From NCBI GenBank assembly GCA_035610365.1, contig CM069438.1:53998837-54062836 (forward strand): a stretch of DNA of 64,000 bases, written 5' to 3'. The DNA is from Aquatica leii (lineage: Eukaryota; Arthropoda; Insecta; Coleoptera; Lampyridae). The notes under the pieces were generated by a model, which ran no database searches, had not been told where the DNA came from, and saw only the letters and a program-made list of their open reading frames with translations. Numbering within the stretch: the stretch's first letter is position 1; every line of letters begins with the position of its first letter. Positions 25,593 to 35,450 of the stretch are shown piece after piece. The position numbers and the translations under genes are program-made.

Positions 25593-27383
25593 TGTTACAT
25601 GCCAAAATTAACACAAAGTCACTGCCTGCAATGTAGTAACATAAACGGGGGTTGTGCCACTAGCTCAATGGAGAAGGGTGGGTTTTATTTAAAATTTCGT
25701 GAAAAATTGGAAACGCGATAGTCGTAAAAATGGAACTAGAACGGTAAAATAGTCAAATAATCGGTAAGGGCGCCAATCAAGGATTTCTATAAGGGGAAGC
25801 TTTCAAACCCCTGATTACCTGAAAGCTCATCCGGTTGGTTATAACCCCAGAACTTACCTTGGGTTATAACAATTCTGAAAAACACTTAAACAAAAATTTA
25901 CGTATGCGGCGGCTAAATGAATAAAAGCTCTTTACATTTAACAATTTAACATTTATTGATTGAATATTTAAAACCAAGACAAAATAAAATAACAAGTACT
26001 AATTGATATCAAATAAATTTGAATAAAAGAAATGAAATAATCTTAAGCAAACAAAAATGAACAATTTACACACAAAACATTACATTAAAATTAATAAAAA
26101 GAAATGCTACTACAATAGCGTTTTCAAATATAATTAAATCTCAAGATCTTGACCGCATATTTATAACAAACAAATTAAATAACACAAAAAAAAATACAGT
26201 TTATAACATAAATATGTCCGAACTTTAATTCGAACTAAACAAAATATAGTTTATAAGTCGTTACATTATCATATACTCGAAATACGAATCACTTCTCAAA
26301 CGCAACAAAACAAAGTTAATCGATTTTAATTTCGCGCAAACACTATACGTGTTCGTTGAAATAATTAAATTCAACGTTAGTCGTAATTTCAATTGACTTA
26401 AAAATTGAAAGCTTTTACTGCATTTTTAATCGCGGGACACTGCACGATCAAACAACAAAATCGATAAATACCTTAATTCTTAATTGGTGATACCGGTTGA
26501 ACTTTGGTCCAGTGGTTTTGAAAGCTAACACCTCGATGGACTTCGGCTGCTTCCCAAACAATAGAACAACGACGGAAGATATATCTCACAATTTAATTTT
26601 ATAACCGCCAAAGGCGAATTTAGGATTTAATCATATACCACCACAACATTAAACCCCACAAACGTAACAGTTTATGTTTCAGAAATCACGAATTTTACAC
26701 AAGCCGTACTATACGAAATTTGAAGAAAAGTAACATTTTTCTCCACCACCTTAATTTTCACGATTTCTGACTAACTTCCGCGGTTCTACATAACGTCAGA
26801 GGGTAAATTACCCTATATCTCCACTACATCTCACGGTAACCGGTATTTTTCATCACGACCCACGATCGAATCATGCCAAAAAAATCTAACTTTTCCAACA
26901 CTTCCTATCCCCTACTTAACTACTTGCATGTGCGCAGTCAATTCGTGGTAAAAGAAAAAAACATTGAACAAACGAGAAAAACAAAGATGAAAATTATAAT
27001 TAGTCGCATGCGTTTTCGCACGTAGACTTTGGTTCACACAAGAACGCTGAGACTTGCATTACGGCAGGTGGTTTAATCAAAGTATAATTACCAAGAAAAA
27101 TGTATCAACTTACATTCCACAAAGGAAGTCGTAAATTATATTGAATTGGTATTCTACGAAGATAACCAAATAAAGTACTAAATTAAACTCAAAATTACGG
27201 ATCTGTATGCATTTAAAAGAAAATTTCAATAATGATTGAAAACAACTTGAAATATCATTAAACTCAAACCACACAAACAATAAACAAAACGTTCTTGATG
27301 CTAATACTAAATTAATAAATCGAAACACACAACAAAAAAAAACTTACGGTGACTTTTACAACGAAATTCAAACGCAGGTTACA
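25593..27383 (-). repeat. 3' LTR of the intact element
   Basis: 1,791 bp, starting TGTTACATG and ending GGTTACA on the plus strand (so TGTAAC...GTAACA in element orientation). It is preceded by CTTT and followed by the purine tract. It contains nested inverted repeats at 25792-25870: AGCTTTC/GAAAGCT (25798 and 25821), and GTTATAACCC/GGGTTATAAC (25838 and 25861). Confidence 0.95.
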
Positions 27384-27391
27384 CCTCCCCT
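27384..27391 (-). other. Polypurine tract
   Basis: On the minus strand AGGGGAGG lies directly against the start of the 3' LTR (TGTAACC). This is the expected site for plus-strand DNA priming. The relics at 37542 (GGGGGGAA) and 47731 (GGAGGGAA) carry comparable tracts. Confidence 0.85.
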
Positions 27392-27413
27392 AATTAAAGA
27401 GGGATTTCTCAAA

Positions 27414-27821
27414 TCACTCTAAAAATAGACAAAACAACAAAAAAAAACAAACGAAAACCCATAACCCAACCCTCACATGGTCACAAAACGACAAAAAAAA
27501 AACGAGACCCAGCCGTTGTGGTTTGACCAAATGACCCCAACCCACCACAACGGAACCATAAACGATAATGTAACTACTAACGCAAAAATAAAACGAAACT
27601 AAGCCTATGGTTCTCGCGATCTCGCAATCATCGAGAACCCCTAACGAAACTAAACGGAACGAAAACCTAAACGATAAGAAGGGTAGCATATGTTTGGGTT
27701 CGACACAGATCACTCGATGCTGCACAATAGAAGAGGGCGCGCTGCGCTTCACGAGATCCGCGCATTGCGTTTTTCCCACAACTACTGCCCTCACCGAGCG
27801 ATGGCACCTAGCCACAAACAC
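27414..27821 (-). CDS. Small post-pol open frame, membrane-like, function unknown
   Basis: 135 codons between the pol stop and the purine tract. The first half is Arg/Val-rich and without known motifs. Two hydrophobic stretches follow, near residues 70-95 (LVSFYFCVSSYIIVYGSVVV) and 106-135 (VFFLSF, then a Phe/Leu-rich end). An envelope gene would be expected at this position in errantivirus-like elements, but the frame is far shorter than an envelope protein and shows no furin-type site or fusion peptide. A 95-codon frame lies on the opposite strand at 27607-27894. It could be plain 3' UTR that happens to be open. Confidence 0.25.
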   Translation of the reverse strand: MFVARCHRSVRAVVVGKTQCADLVKRSAPSSIVQHRVICVEPKHMLPFLSFRFSFRLVSLGVLDDCEIARTIGLVSFYFCVSSYIIVYGSVVVGWGHLVKPQRLGLVFFLSFCDHVRVGLWVFVCFFLLFCLFLE

Positions 27822-28026
27822 TACAGAAATAAAAGATAAGGACAGACAAGATAGCAGAAGAAAGAAAAATGGAAATAAAAGAACCGTTGTTTAGTCGCCT
27901 CTTACGACAAGTGGTGTCCCCACTGTAGAGAAATATTCTTAGTCCGTCTCTACACGGAACCCAAAAAAAACGAAACGAACTAACCTAAAAAAAAACGAAA
28001 AAGAAACTAAAAGGTAAAACATAAAA

Positions 28027-31000
28027 CTATTTATCCCCAGTCGGGTTTAACTTTAGGTCCTTGGCGTTCCATATGCCTTTTGATGCTCCCGTGTCATCAG
28101 ACAACTCATAGGTCTGATACGAAACTTTCCGCTTCACGTAGAACGGACCGATAAACTTAGGTGCCAGTTTGGCCGAGAAATATCGAGATGCATCAGAAAG
28201 GACATAATTCTTCCGCCACACTGTGTCTCCCACCTCAAAAGGTGCTGGACGACGACGTAAATCGTAATAATGTTTAGCGCGGACATAAGCGGCATTCAAG
28301 CGATTCTTAATGTCGACGTAAACTTCTCTAAACGCTGGGCCTCTTTCGGCCAAAAATGTACGATCAGCAAAAGCTAGATCGTCGATAGTGTCTGAATCGG
28401 TAGTTTTTCCATGACGTGATCCGTCGAGACAGATTTCACGTCCGAAATTAGCGAAAAACGGCGTTAAGCCGGTGACTTCAGGTACAGCGGTACGAATAGC
28501 ACATGCTACTTTAGCAAGATACTTATCCCAATGTCGATGGTTGTCTTCGATATACGACGATAGCATTGTCTTCATGACTCGGTTGACTCTTTCAGTTGGA
28601 TTCGCTTGTGGATGATAATTAGCGTTAAAAATAATTTTAGACTTATATGACGAAACCATTTTCGTAAATTCTGAACTACGAAACTGTGTGCCGTTATCAC
28701 ACAAAAGATACTGAGGAACTCCAAACATTAAAAATACATCTTCTTCAAGACGTTTAGTAACTGCTGCGGCAGTAGCGGAACGTAACGGGAAAAATAAAAC
28801 AAATTTCGAAAAATAATCTGCAACCACAAGAATATACGAATAACCACTCTTAGATCGCGGTAATGGTCCAACAAGATCGGTAGAGATCAACTGCCAAGGT
28901 TTGTCCACAACAGGATGACGGGTCATAAGGCCAGCAGGACGTTTCTGTTCTGGCTTATGCGTGATACAAACTTTACAACCATTGATGTAACGAATAACGT
29001 CAGCCTTCATCTTAGGCCAATAATAAAGAGGAACTATTCGTTCGAGAGTCTTAAAGATACCAAGGTGTCCAGCGGTAGGCTCATCGTGAAACTTTGACAA
29101 TATTTCGAGTCGTTTAGACTTAGGCACAACTTCTCTCCAATTGTCATTCTCAGAACGAAGATCGGGATAGTCTACGGTAACATGCTTAAATAGCTTTCCG
29201 TTACTAATTTTCCACTGTGGAAAAGCGTTAGGTTTTGAACGTACACGTTCCATAAGTTTCGTTAACCATTTGTCCGAAGACTTAGGTTCGGTAATGTCAC
29301 AATCGGTAGTAATGTTGTCGATAGCTGGTACTGAACGAGATAATGCGTCAGGTACGACATGATCCTTTCCTTTACGATGAATGATCGTAAAATCAAATTG
29401 CTGAAGTCTAACAGCCCATCGTGCTAGACGACCGGTAGGTTCCTTCAAATTGTGCAACCAGACTAATGATGCGTGATCGGTAACTACAGTGAAAGTTGTT
29501 CCTTCAAGATAAGGGCGTAATTTTTCAATAGACCACAGGACAGCCAAACATTCCTTTTCGGTAGTTGAATACTTGCGTTCACATTTTGTGAGCGACCTAC
29601 TATTATAACAAATGACACGTTCTTCACCGTCGATAAACTGTGTAAGAACTGAACCGAGACCAAAATCAGAAGCGTCAGTTTGAACTGTAAACGGAACATT
29701 GAAATCAGGGCAAGACAAAATAGGTGCGGAAATTAAACAATTCTTAATGATTTGAAAGGCTTCATCACAATCACTAGTCCAATTAAAGCTGGAATTCTTC
29801 TTTAACAGAGACGTCAATGGAGCGATAATGGTCGAAAAACTTGGTACAAATCGGCGATACCACGAGGCCATGCCTATAATTCTTCTAACTTCAGCGACAC
29901 CAGTGGGAACTGGAATACGCAAAATTGCATCGACCTTTTCCGGGTCAACCGACAAACCAGTAGAATTGACGATAAAACCAAGATACTTAAGTTCAGGTTT
30001 ACAAAAATGACATTTGTCTTTACTTAGCATCAAATTAGCCTCTCTAAGGCGACGAAGAACTTCAGTTAACACTTCCATGTGTTTCTCGAAGGAAGGAGCG
30101 CAAATAATGACGTCATCTAAATAAACAAAAACGTAAGGTTCTAATTCGGGACCTAAAACTCGATCAATCAACCTCTGCCAAGAAGCTGGTGCGTTAGCTA
30201 AACCAAATGGTAAACGCGTGAATTGGAATAACCCACGGTTCGGAACTGTAAAAGCGGTATACTGCTTAGACTCTTCGCTTAAAGGAATCTGCCAATAAGC
30301 GGACTTAATGTCGAGAGACGAAATAAATTTAGCGTCACGAAGACGATCCAAAATAGACGAAACGTAAGGTAAAGGATAAGCGTCCTTTTCGGTAACTTTG
30401 TTGACTTTTCTAAAGTCCACGCAAAAGCGATAAGAGTTGTCCTTCTTCTTCACCAATAAGATCGGGCTCGACCAAGCGCTGTTCGATTTTTCTACAACGC
30501 CTAACTTCAACATTTTCTCTAACTCCAGATCGATTTGTTTCTGGATAAACGGCGAAACTCGGTAATACCGTTGCTTAATTGGTTCGGAAGTAGTCTTGAT
30601 CTGATGTTTGATCAAGTTGGTGCATCCAAAATTTTCATTCGAAGAAGAAAAATGATTACTAACTAAATTGTCTAACTGATTGAGCTGTTCTGAGGAAAGA
30701 TCGAGACGAGACTGAATAACGGAATCTTTATCTTCCAATTGTGAAATGGTGTCCATATTTTCGAAACGCCATTCACCTTTTCTAAGATCAGGAACGATAC
30801 CTGCTTGTTTCCAAAAATCAACGCCTAAAATTAAATTATGCGGAACGTCAGGAACAACTAAAACTTCTAAAACAATAATTTTTCCTTTAATTTCGATTGG
30901 GACGAGAAGTGAACCTAAACTTTGTACTGATTTACCATTAGCTACAATACAATTAACTTTGACTGACTTATTTAACTTCAAACCTAACTGACTAAAAATT

Positions 31001-31263
31001 TCCCAACCCTTAGAACCAACAATAGTGCGAGAAGCGCCACTATCTAATAAACTTAAAATTTCGTGACCAAAAACTTTAACGTAGACAAAAGGTCTTTCGT
31101 CAGACTCAGCAGACTCTAAAACATAATCCAACACGACTTTATTTTTATCAAAACTCTTTTTCTTCGAAGAATGTAAACTATTAAAATAGACAGCCGATTT
31201 AACTTTAACCTCTGACGTCACTAAACGGCTTCTTAGTACGTCCTTTACTCGTTTCCCGAACAC
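28027..31263 (-). CDS. pol: Ty3/gypsy Pol (protease, RT, RNase H, integrase)
   Basis: 1,078 codons, fully open, in the -1 frame relative to gag. The first codon of the open stretch is GTG just after a stop, so Pol is almost certainly made as a Gag-Pol fusion and has no start of its own. Aspartic protease: DSGA at residues 74-77. Reverse transcriptase: about 230-430, with SSLDIKSAYWQIP (Asp 318), LPFGLANAPA and the YLDD box at 381-384. RNase H: Asp 530, Glu 571, Asp 596 and Asp 639. Integrase: zinc site His 726, His 733, Cys 763, Cys 766; catalytic Asp 796, Asp 856 and Glu 891, with 34 residues between the last two; C-terminal GPF module near 1040. No chromodomain follows. All active-site residues are present. 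Confidence 0.97.
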   Translation of the reverse strand: MFGKRVKDVLRSRLVTSEVKVKSAVYFNSLHSSKKKSFDKNKVVLDYVLESAESDERPFVYVKVFGHEILSLLDSGASRTIVGSKGWEIFSQLGLKLNKSVKVNCIVANGKSVQSLGSLLVPIEIKGKIIVLEVLVVPDVPHNLILGVDFWKQAGIVPDLRKGEWRFENMDTISQLEDKDSVIQSRLDLSSEQLNQLDNLVSNHFSSSNENFGCTNLIKHQIKTTSEPIKQRYYRVSPFIQKQIDLELEKMLKLGVVEKSNSAWSSPILLVKKKDNSYRFCVDFRKVNKVTEKDAYPLPYVSSILDRLRDAKFISSLDIKSAYWQIPLSEESKQYTAFTVPNRGLFQFTRLPFGLANAPASWQRLIDRVLGPELEPYVFVYLDDVIICAPSFEKHMEVLTEVLRRLREANLMLSKDKCHFCKPELKYLGFIVNSTGLSVDPEKVDAILRIPVPTGVAEVRRIIGMASWYRRFVPSFSTIIAPLTSLLKKNSSFNWTSDCDEAFQIIKNCLISAPILSCPDFNVPFTVQTDASDFGLGSVLTQFIDGEERVICYNSRSLTKCERKYSTTEKECLAVLWSIEKLRPYLEGTTFTVVTDHASLVWLHNLKEPTGRLARWAVRLQQFDFTIIHRKGKDHVVPDALSRSVPAIDNITTDCDITEPKSSDKWLTKLMERVRSKPNAFPQWKISNGKLFKHVTVDYPDLRSENDNWREVVPKSKRLEILSKFHDEPTAGHLGIFKTLERIVPLYYWPKMKADVIRYINGCKVCITHKPEQKRPAGLMTRHPVVDKPWQLISTDLVGPLPRSKSGYSYILVVADYFSKFVLFFPLRSATAAAVTKRLEEDVFLMFGVPQYLLCDNGTQFRSSEFTKMVSSYKSKIIFNANYHPQANPTERVNRVMKTMLSSYIEDNHRHWDKYLAKVACAIRTAVPEVTGLTPFFANFGREICLDGSRHGKTTDSDTIDDLAFADRTFLAERGPAFREVYVDIKNRLNAAYVRAKHYYDLRRRPAPFEVGDTVWRKNYVLSDASRYFSAKLAPKFIGPFYVKRKVSYQTYELSDDTGASKGIWNAKDLKLNPTGDK
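31214..31257 (-). promoter_or_regulatory. Programmed -1 ribosomal frameshift signal (gag-pol)
   Basis: On the minus strand the heptamer G GGA AAC (31257-31251) sits in the gag frame exactly as the canonical X XXY YYZ rule requires. An 8-nt spacer (GAGTAAAG, including the gag stop TAA at 31247-31245) follows. Then comes a hairpin: GACGT-ACTAA pairs with TTAGT-(bulged G)-ACGTC, ten pairs, with loop GAAGCCGT (stem 31242-31214). Sliding back one base moves ribosomes into the pol frame. The pol frame opens only 6 nt before the heptamer, so the slip has to occur within the 19-nt overlap, and this is the only slippery site there. Confidence 0.85.
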
Positions 31264-32648
31264 TTAGAACAAGTGCGGACCGTAACGTTAGATTTTCCAC
31301 AACGATAACAAAATAAACCTTTCTTAGGTTCTTTGCAAGAAGCAGCTCGATGATTTGGCTTCCTACAATTCCAACATAATTGCGGACTACTTCGATTAGA
31401 AGAAGCAGGCGCATTAACGATAGCTAACCTTCGTGAAGAAGGTGCGATACTAGAAGACGGTAATCGTAAATTTTGTCTAACAGGTGGTGTAGATTTTTCA
31501 CCACTACTAACGTTATTCGAAGAACGAGAAACGGCAATGTCCTTAACTTGAGATGTTACATAAGCGAGATCAGGCTCCATGTCCTGCTTTCTACGAAATG
31601 GAGGCGTGTAAGCTTCAATAGCTTGCATGCGGTCCTCGATAATACGACCAAATTTAATTAACTCCTCAATTGAAGTAACTGACGACAAACCAAGCTGAGT
31701 TTGATAAACGGGAGAAATATTTCTTAATAAAATCTTTAACTGCTTTTCTTCAGAAAAAGGTTCATCGAGACGTGAAAACATGTTGCGAATAATTGCAACG
31801 TAAATACCCATTGGCTCATCATTAGCTTGAGTGCGACGCTTAATTTCTTCAATCAGTCGTTCGTCATAATCGGTAGGCTGGAATTGTTCGCGTAAAAACT
31901 TAACTAAACCTTCCCAAGAATTAACTGAATTACGAATGGATCTAACAAAAATCAATGCATGACCTGTAAAAAGATCAGTACACTCCAAAAATAACTGATG
32001 ACTTGAAACGTTACGCGATAATTGAAGTTCGGCAACTCGTTCTAAGAATGCATTCAATGAAATTGACTTTGCATCACCAGAAAACTTTAAGTTCCATTTC
32101 GAAACTGAAATACTCTTAACATGACTAACAAAATTTTGACTAACAGCAGAAGACGTCGGTAAAGCGTTATCAACTACAGAAGGTTGAACGACAGGTTCGA
32201 TGACTTCATCGGCGGAAGTAGACGGATTTGAAACAACAATTTGTTTATCCAAAAGTTCATACTGCGAAATTAAAACAACTAAATCTTTTAAAAACTCATC
32301 TTTAATTTGAGAATCGTCACCTTGAATAGGAATTGAATTGCCAATACGGTTTAACAAATATTTAATTTTGGTTTCAATTGTAGAAGAAATTTTTGTAGTC
32401 GGAGTAATTTTCAATGAATCGATTAATTTTCTAAGCTCATCGATACCTTCACGAATCGCTAACTTATCTGCATTAAAATCGAACGGATACACGGGACGAG
32501 ATAATTTTCCGGTGGCTTCTTCAATAAGGAAACTCTTGAGTAAACCTCGTAATACGACAACACCTAAAGATGCATCACCGCCTCTAATCAAAATTTCATA
32601 ACGTAATTCGTTATGCGATAAACGATCAACAATCAATTTGTAACCCAT
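31245..32648 (-). CDS. gag: Ty3/gypsy Gag polyprotein
   Basis: 467 codons from an ATG about 100 nt inside the 5' LTR edge. Residues ~180-305 form the retrotransposon gag (capsid) domain, including WNLKFSGD and the later MGIYVAIIRNMFSRL. The C terminus carries a CCHC zinc knuckle at 425-438 (CWNCRKPNHRAASC, CX2CX4HX4C). A second cysteine cluster follows at 447-463 (CYRC...TCSKC), which fits CX2C-X9-CX2C better than a CCHC knuckle because Val stands where His would be. The protein would assemble the particle and bind the RNA. The frame ends three bases after a slippery heptamer that feeds pol. Confidence 0.95.
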   Translation of the reverse strand: MGYKLIVDRLSHNELRYEILIRGGDASLGVVVLRGLLKSFLIEEATGKLSRPVYPFDFNADKLAIREGIDELRKLIDSLKITPTTKISSTIETKIKYLLNRIGNSIPIQGDDSQIKDEFLKDLVVLISQYELLDKQIVVSNPSTSADEVIEPVVQPSVVDNALPTSSAVSQNFVSHVKSISVSKWNLKFSGDAKSISLNAFLERVAELQLSRNVSSHQLFLECTDLFTGHALIFVRSIRNSVNSWEGLVKFLREQFQPTDYDERLIEEIKRRTQANDEPMGIYVAIIRNMFSRLDEPFSEEKQLKILLRNISPVYQTQLGLSSVTSIEELIKFGRIIEDRMQAIEAYTPPFRRKQDMEPDLAYVTSQVKDIAVSRSSNNVSSGEKSTPPVRQNLRLPSSSIAPSSRRLAIVNAPASSNRSSPQLCWNCRKPNHRAASCKEPKKGLFCYRCGKSNVTVRTCSKCSGNE

Positions 32649-32725
32649 TTTAAAATGAAATTACAAAACGGTAAAATCTTCCAAAAATCACGAAACTTAA
32701 CAGGCAAACTAAAATTCGAAAAAGG

Positions 32726-32745
32726 CCACACGCTGGAGACGCCAA
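32726..32745 (-). other. Primer-binding site
   Basis: On the minus strand TTGGCGTCTCCAGCGTGTGG begins 8 nt inside the 5' LTR edge. TGG complements a tRNA 3' CCA end. The core TTGG(C/T)GTCTCC recurs at the LTR/leader joints at 43211, 44139 and 48338, which supports a conserved primer. I cannot assign the tRNA from memory. Confidence 0.7.
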
Positions 32746-32753
32746 ATTATTTA

Positions 32754-34550
32754 TGTTACATGCCAAAATTAACACAAAGTCACTGCCTGCAATGTAGTAA
32801 CATAAACGGGGGTTGTGCCACTAGCTCAATGGAGAAGGGTGGGTTTTATTTAAAATTCCGTGAAAAATTGGAAACGCGATCGTCGTAAAAATGGAACTAG
32901 AACGGTAAAATAGTCAAATAATCGGTAAGGGCGCCAATCAAGGATTTCTATAAGGGGAAGCTTTCAAACCCCTGATTACCTGAAAGCTCATCCGGTTGGT
33001 TATAACCCCAGAACTTACCTTGGGTTATAACAATTCTGAAAAACACTTAAACAAAAATTTACGTATGCGGCGGCTAAATGAATAAAAGCTCTTTACATTT
33101 AACAATTTAACATTTATTGATTGAATATTTAAAACCAAGACAAAATAAAATAACAAGTACTAATTGATATCAAATAAATTTGAATAAAAGAAATGAAATA
33201 ATCTTAAGCAAACAAAAATGAACAATTTACACACAAAACATTACATTAAAATTAATAAAAAGAAATGCTACTACAATAGCGTTTTCAAATATAATTAAAT
33301 CTCAAGATCTTGACCGCATATTTATAACAAACAAATTAAATAACACAAAAAAAAAACAATACAGTTTATAACATAAATATGTCCGAACTTTAATTCGAAC
33401 TAAACAAAATATAGTTTATAAGTCGTTACATTATCATATACTCGAAATACGAATCACTTCTCAAACGCAACAAAACAAAGTTAATCGATTTTAATTTCGC
33501 GCAAACACTATACGTGTTCGTTGAAATAATTAAATTCAACGTTAGTCGTAATTTCAATTGACTTAAAAATTGAAAGCTTTTACTGCATTTTTAATCGCGG
33601 GACACTGCACGATCAAACAACAAAATCGATAAATACCTTAATTCTTAATTGGTGATACCGGTTGAACTTTGGTCCAGTGGTTTTGAAAGCTAACACCTCG
33701 ATGGACTTCGGCTGCTTCCCAAACAATAGAACAACGACGGAAGATATATCTCACAATTTAATTTTATAACCGCCAAAGGCGAATTTAGGATTTAATCATA
33801 TACCACCACAACATTAAACCCCACAAACGTAACAGTTTATGTTTCAGAAATCACGAATTTTACACAAGCCGTACTATACGAAATTTGAAGAAAAGTAACA
33901 TTTTTCTCCACCACCTTAATTTTCACGATTTCTGACTAACTTCCGCGGTTCTACATAACGTCAGAGGGTAAATTACCCTATATCTCCACTACATCTCACG
34001 GTAACCGGTATTTTTCATCACGACCCACGATCGAATCATGCCAAAAAAAATCTAACTTTTCCAACACTTCTTATCCCCTACTTAACTAATTGCATGTGCG
34101 CAGTCAATTCGTGGTAAAAGAAAAAAAACATTGAACAAACGAGAAAAACAAAGATGAAAATTATAATTAGTCGCATGCGTTTTCGCACGTAGACTTTGGT
34201 TCACACAAGAACGCTGAGACTTGCATTACTGCAGGTGGCTTAATCAAAGTGTAATTACCAAGAAAAATGTATCAACTTACATTCCACAAAGGAAGTCGTA
34301 AATTATATTGAATTGGTATTCTACGAAGATAACCAAATAAAGTACTAAATTAAACTCAAAATTACGGATCTGTATGCATTTAAAAGAAAATTTCAATAAT
34401 GATTGAAAACAACTTGAAATATCATTAAACTCAAACCACACAAACAATAAACAAAACGTTCTTGATGCTAATACTAAATTAATAAATCGAAACACACAAA
34501 AAAAGAAAACTTACGGTGACTTTTACAACGAAATTCAAACGCAGGTTACA
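32754..34550 (-). repeat. 5' LTR of the intact element
   Basis: 1,797 bp, the partner of 25593-27383. Differences from it include a few substitutions (for example near the start, and in GCAGGTGG(C/T)TTAATC) and length changes in A-runs. Its U5 end is at 32754, beside the primer-binding site. Confidence 0.95.
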
Positions 34551-34554
34551 CTTT
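34551..34554. repeat. Target site duplication (right), CTTT
   Basis: Matches 25589-25592; see the left copy. Confidence 0.85.
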
Positions 34555-35285
34555 TTTAAAAAAATTTCAAAAAATCAACAGAAATATAATGTTGGTACTA
34601 CATTTATTACTAAATCTGTCAGATTTGACATTTACTTTAACATCGTTTTTCTTCAATTTTAACTGAATTTCAAGATTTTTAAAATGATTTTTCCACCTGT
34701 CGCATACTCGTTCTAATATATTAATTGACTTTGAACACTTAATTTTATGTGGATTCCTAGTTTTCATTTTGCCACCCTAGAGCGTTTTTCGTTCATTACG
34801 TAACTACACTAACGAACGAATATTGACGTTTGCGATGTTGGCAACACAAAAAAAAATTTTAAGTAACGTTGATTTTACTTTATTGTGTTTTTTTTAAACC
34901 ATGTTTTTTAAATTTGTTGTCTTGCTAGTTGTTTTTACCTGTGTAATTTTATGGTGAATGTGTTTTAAATTCTTTAAGAACAAATCATAGATTAAAAAAA
35001 TGATAAAAACATTTTAAAGTTTTTATAAATTTAAAAAAGCTGTGAAAATCAAAGTCCAAGAAAATTTTGATTTTTAAAACTTTTCTAAAAATCATCGTCT
35101 AACCGTCAGAACTGTTAGCATCAAAATACAATCATGAATGAAGAAACTCTAGCATAATTTCAAAAAACAAGCTGTCCCAGATACAAATTTAAACCCGCAG
35201 CATTAGCAAGTAAAAATATGTATAAACACGCAGAAAAACTACAATAATGCTAAAACGACAAAAAAATCTGAACCAATTATTCTAA
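34555..35285. other. Unassigned sequence right of the intact element
   Basis: AT-rich, with no domain recognised. It may hold decayed pol sequence of the gypsy relic that begins to be readable at 35.29 kb. Confidence 0.4.
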
Positions 35286-35289
35286 AAAT

Positions 35290-35450
35290 GGATCACCACA
35301 TTACATCTGATTGTGATCACCGCAGTGGTAGGTGCACTTTAGAAGCTCTTCGCTGTCACTTCTACTGACCTCATATGAGACTTAAGATTGCTGACCTTAT
35401 ACGTTATTGTTCTTGTTCAAACTCGCAACGAAGCAATCCAATTAGATCAC
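35290..35450 (+). pseudogene. Ty3/gypsy integrase zinc-domain remnant
   Basis: The plus-strand frame reads DHRSGRCTLEALRCHFY, stop, PHMRLKIADLIRYC. This matches the integrase zinc module (H-x-G-x...T...L...FYWP.M...I...I..C). The stop is TGA where TGG (Trp) is expected. The frame becomes unreadable downstream, through a T-rich stretch to 37.4 kb. Confidence 0.75.

Larger units (their letters stand above)
25593..34550 (-). mobile_element. Complete Ty3/gypsy LTR retrotransposon
   Basis: An 8,958-bp element read on the minus strand: 5' LTR (32754-34550), primer-binding site, gag, -1 frameshift signal, pol (protease, reverse transcriptase, RNase H, integrase), a ~640-bp 3' untranslated part with one small frame, purine tract, 3' LTR (25593-27383). 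The two LTRs differ at about ten places by eye over 1.79 kb, several of them in A-runs, and CTTT flanks both ends. Both main frames are open and all catalytic residues I checked are present, so it may be or have recently been active. There is no clear envelope gene and no chromodomain. Lineage: Metaviridae; the integrase Glu lies in an NPTE motif, shared with the relic at 44.4-47.7 kb. Confidence 0.97.

Noticed and set aside
25792-25827. H-type pseudoknot from the interleaved LTR repeats
   Set aside because: In transcript orientation the loop crossing the 7-bp stem would be only 1 nt, too short for both stems to form fully; alternative hairpins are more likely.
27110-27328. 72-codon frame present in both LTRs as a gene
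   Set aside because: Its identity in both copies follows from LTR identity; composition and position suggest noncoding U3.
27607-27894. 95-codon plus-strand frame in the 3' part of the intact element
   Set aside because: Antisense to the transcript, overlaps the 135-codon minus-strand frame, no motif.
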